Origin: Gibbula magus
Lineage: Eukaryota > Mollusca > Gastropoda > Trochida > Trochidae
Assembly: GCA_936450465.1 (NCBI GenBank)
Contig: OW388303.1
Coordinates: forward strand, 3,431,693 to 3,495,692
Reading direction: 5' to 3'
DNA: 64,000 nucleotides
Of the stretch, positions 62,203 through 64,000 are shown piece after piece. Position numbers and translations under genes: made by a program. Below the pieces are notes generated by a model. The model ran no database searches and was not told where the DNA came from. It worked only from the letters and a program-made list of their open reading frames with translations. How positions within the stretch are numbered: position 1 is the stretch's first letter; the number at the start of each line of letters is the position of its first letter.

Positions 62203-62213
62203 TATACATAAAA
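62203..62213 (+). promoter_or_regulatory. Candidate TATA-like box of the lectin-like gene
   Basis: TATACATAAAA lies 114 bp before the ATG of the gene below. Its place is reasonable for a core promoter with a short 5' untranslated region, but the region is AT-rich and an upstream noncoding exon cannot be excluded. Confidence 0.25.
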
Positions 62214-62326
62214 CATCGATATACCTATGTCACAGATCTCTACACCGATGTCGCAGATCAATATCCCTTTACTGAAACCACAATATGATATTAATCTAAC
62301 CACAGAATGCCTATAACGAGGCGAGG

Positions 62327-62624
62327 ATGGACATATACAACAGTTGTCTTGCAGTGTTTATTTATTTGATTCACACTATCTCAGGATTTTCTCATTTTGA
62401 AAGAGATATCAGTTTGGATAATTTTGTAGTGATTGATACTTCGTCGATAGGCCAAGGATATACCACGCTGTCTAACTGTTCGAAGCTCTGCCATGACGAT
62501 GAGCTCTGTAGAACTTTCACTTTTCAGCCGACAACTGGATGGTGTCAACTGTTCCCAAAGACCTTTCTTGAACCTGAGCGGAGAAGGGAAGACATACACG
62601 CCAGAACCTTTAGAAAAACTGATG
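62327..62624 (+). CDS. Exon 1: signal peptide and PAN/Apple-like module
   Basis: Reads from ATG through MDIYNSCLAVFIYLIHTISG to RTFRKTD. Cysteines in NCSKLC, DELCRTF and WCQLF have PAN spacing. If unspliced the frame stops at 62,639, shortly after the donor. The first G of the next codon stays on exon 1. Confidence 0.75.
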
Positions 62625-63917
62625 GTATGGAAAAGCATTAATTACGTTGTCAATGGCATATGCATATGCAATGTAAAGTCAATAATAAATTGAAGTCAAG
62701 GAAGGAACATCTTATTGTTACATCATTAATGCCAATAATTCATAACATTTGACCATTATTTCAAAACCCTTTCAAAATAGCAAATTTCAGCACCCCTTGC
62801 GTCTTTGAAGATATATAAAACATTAAGTATCATACTCTTATGAATGAACTATTTTATGTCTCTTTACTCTGTTTAATTCTGGTAGTGTTTCCTTTGCCCA
62901 TACATACAGTTAGGACTTTGCCTGAAATATAATTGTGACTCAATTATTGCTTGTACGATCTAAATATTTAAATTGGACATTAAACATTAATAGGTTGGTC
63001 CTTTATTTCATATATGAAATAAACAAAATTCTATATATAAAGTACAAACTTTTTTTTATCTCTTCTTCTTAAACTTGATAACAAATAATGTTAACTTGAT
63101 GTTATGTAATAGTATGATGATTTTTTTTTAAAAATACTGATGTAATAATTCCTGTTGAATTGTATCCTTAACAACTGAGATTCAACATCATTATGACTAC
63201 ATAATTTGCTTATTGTAGATGAAGTTGTCTGTGAGATACCGTCAACCATTACCAAGGGGAGACTACTCTCCATTGACGGTCAACAGGAAGGATCCAGAGC
63301 CTGGTTTAACTGTGACGAGTATCACTTTCCTAATGTGGCATTCGGTGAATGTAGTGCAGGGTCGTGGCTAGGACTTGACAACCCGTGTGTTTATAAGGTG
63401 AGTTACAGTTGTTATCTGCTGGCATTATGTCATAATGTTTTAACCTTGGTCGCATTTAAAAAAAAAAAAATTTGGCATACATTTGATTGGGCAGGGATAG
63501 GCCTTTGATACTTGACATAATTATCGCTTGTAATGAGACCATTTCAATGATTACTTTTTTTACCATGACCATAGTTGAGTCTTCGGAAAACGAATAACAA
63601 TTGAAACAACTTCTGATTGGTCGGTGACAACAATTCTAAGATTACAATATTTTAGCCTATATCATTTACCGTTACATTTCAATTGTTTATTAAGAGAATG
63701 GACTGCGAACCAATGTGGTAACATGTGGGGTCCTTGTGCTTTCACGGCATCTATTCTCTGAAACAAATATCGACCCTTAGAGATTTGATTTGGTGATTTA
63801 AAATTAAGTCATATGGTTTTAACAGGGAGATCCACGTTACCCTATGCCTGTTGAGGGGCGGATCGTACCAGGAGTGTGTATTGTTATGACTCTCATTCCA
63901 CCATCTTGGAGCGACAG
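62327..63917 (+). CDS. Secreted PAN / Sushi-like / galectin-like protein, 3' end outside window
   Basis: The only convincing host gene. Three exons are seen: 62,327-62,624, 63,219-63,397 and 63,826-63,917. Intron 1 is GTATGG...TTGTAG (phase 1), intron 2 is GTGAGT...AACAG (phase 0), and a donor, CAG followed by GTAAAA, ends exon 3 in phase 2. The protein starts with a signal peptide (a hydrophobic run CLAVFIYLIHTIS), then a PAN/Apple-like module with paired cysteines (NCSKLCHDDELCRTFTF...WCQLF), then a Sushi-like module, then the start of a galectin-like fold. These modules bind proteins and glycans, and a secreted lectin role in mucosal or innate recognition is plausible; that is inference. 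The rest of the galectin domain lies to the right of the window. The domain combination is unusual. Confidence 0.75.
62625..63218 (+). other. Intron 1 of the lectin-like gene
   Basis: 594 bp, GTATGG at the left and TTTGCTTATTGTAG at the right. AT-rich, with nothing else recognised. Confidence 0.7.
63219..63397 (+). CDS. Exon 2: Sushi-like (CCP) module
   Basis: Reads DEVVCEIPSTITKGRL, then AWFNCDEYHF, FGECSAGSWLG and NPCVYK. Four cysteines and a GSW word before the last cysteine fit a Sushi/CCP module. Length 179 bp; with the base from exon 1 it is 60 codons, so the exon joins both neighbours in frame. Confidence 0.7.
63398..63825 (+). other. Intron 2 of the lectin-like gene
   Basis: 428 bp, GTGAGT donor and GGTTTTAACAG acceptor. 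Contains a short poly-A run near 63,459; nothing else recognised. Confidence 0.7.
63826..63917 (+). CDS. Exon 3: start of a galectin-like domain
   Basis: Reads GDPRYPMPVEGRIVPGVCIV and then MTLIPPSWSDR. The order P..V.GRI.PG..I.....P.....R fits the first strands of a galectin fold, where an RF.INL segment would follow in the next exon. The sugar-binding residues would lie further on, outside the window, so binding cannot be judged. Confidence 0.6.
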
Positions 63918-64000
63918 GTAAAATCCTCTCCACATTTTTCACTCATTACATGTAATGTAGCTCATCCTCGATAACTTCATGGTATTTGTTCTTATAAAAC

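Noticed and set aside
1..64000. CRISPR arrays, bacterial operons, phage or prophage genes
   Set aside because: None of the expected repeat-spacer structure, Shine-Dalgarno spacing or dense gene packing is present; the window is eukaryotic in character.

Overview
The window looks like gene-poor, AT-rich animal DNA, most likely from a mollusc and perhaps a bivalve. The evidence is GT-AG introns, metazoan-type transposable elements, several short elements built on 145-180 bp tandem cores with terminal hairpins (the layout of molluscan pearl-like or HINE-like elements), and one spliced gene for a secreted lectin-like protein. The species assignment is an inference. No bacterial-type operon, CRISPR array, rRNA or convincing tRNA was seen. 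All boundaries and similarities were judged by eye.

Layout. 1-2.4 kb: no gene seen. 2.4-16.9 kb: two diverged copies (A and B) of a several-kb block; a third copy (C) lies at 39.4-46.1 kb and a short fourth (D) at 46.65-46.96 kb. Copy A carries a relic of a LINE ORF2 C-terminus. Copy B carries a 3.1-kb element with terminal inverted repeats and an AATT target duplication (9325-12455), plus a broken mariner transposase (13.1-14.1 kb). Small SINE-like repeats recur in the blocks. 16.9-18.84 kb: a cluster of tandem-core elements. 18,852-29,322: a complete Ty3/Gypsy LTR retrotransposon with 1.38- and 1.36-kb LTRs, CATG target duplications, gag, protease, RT, RNase H and integrase. It is young by LTR comparison but broken by three in-frame TGA codons and one frameshift.

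30.37-31.31 kb and 37.71-38.47 kb: two more tandem-core elements, the first holding a near-perfect 42-bp-arm hairpin. 33.1-37.4 kb: scattered parts of a decayed piggyBac-type transposase, with at least one clean intron. 53.9-58.56 kb: an apparently intact LINE. Its ORF1 and ORF2 share a frame, are separated only by a TAG codon, and ORF2 has no ATG before the endonuclease core. 62.3 kb to the right edge: the 5' half of the only convincing host gene, with signal peptide, PAN/Apple-like, Sushi-like and galectin-like parts in three phase-compatible exons; it continues beyond the window.

The genes do not form a pathway. The window is mainly a record of repeated transposition and segmental duplication next to one host gene. 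I found no clearly new defence or metabolic system. The most interesting signals are the LINE stop-codon junction, the gypsy gag-pol frameshift signal, and the 3.1-kb element whose empty site is preserved in a paralogous block.
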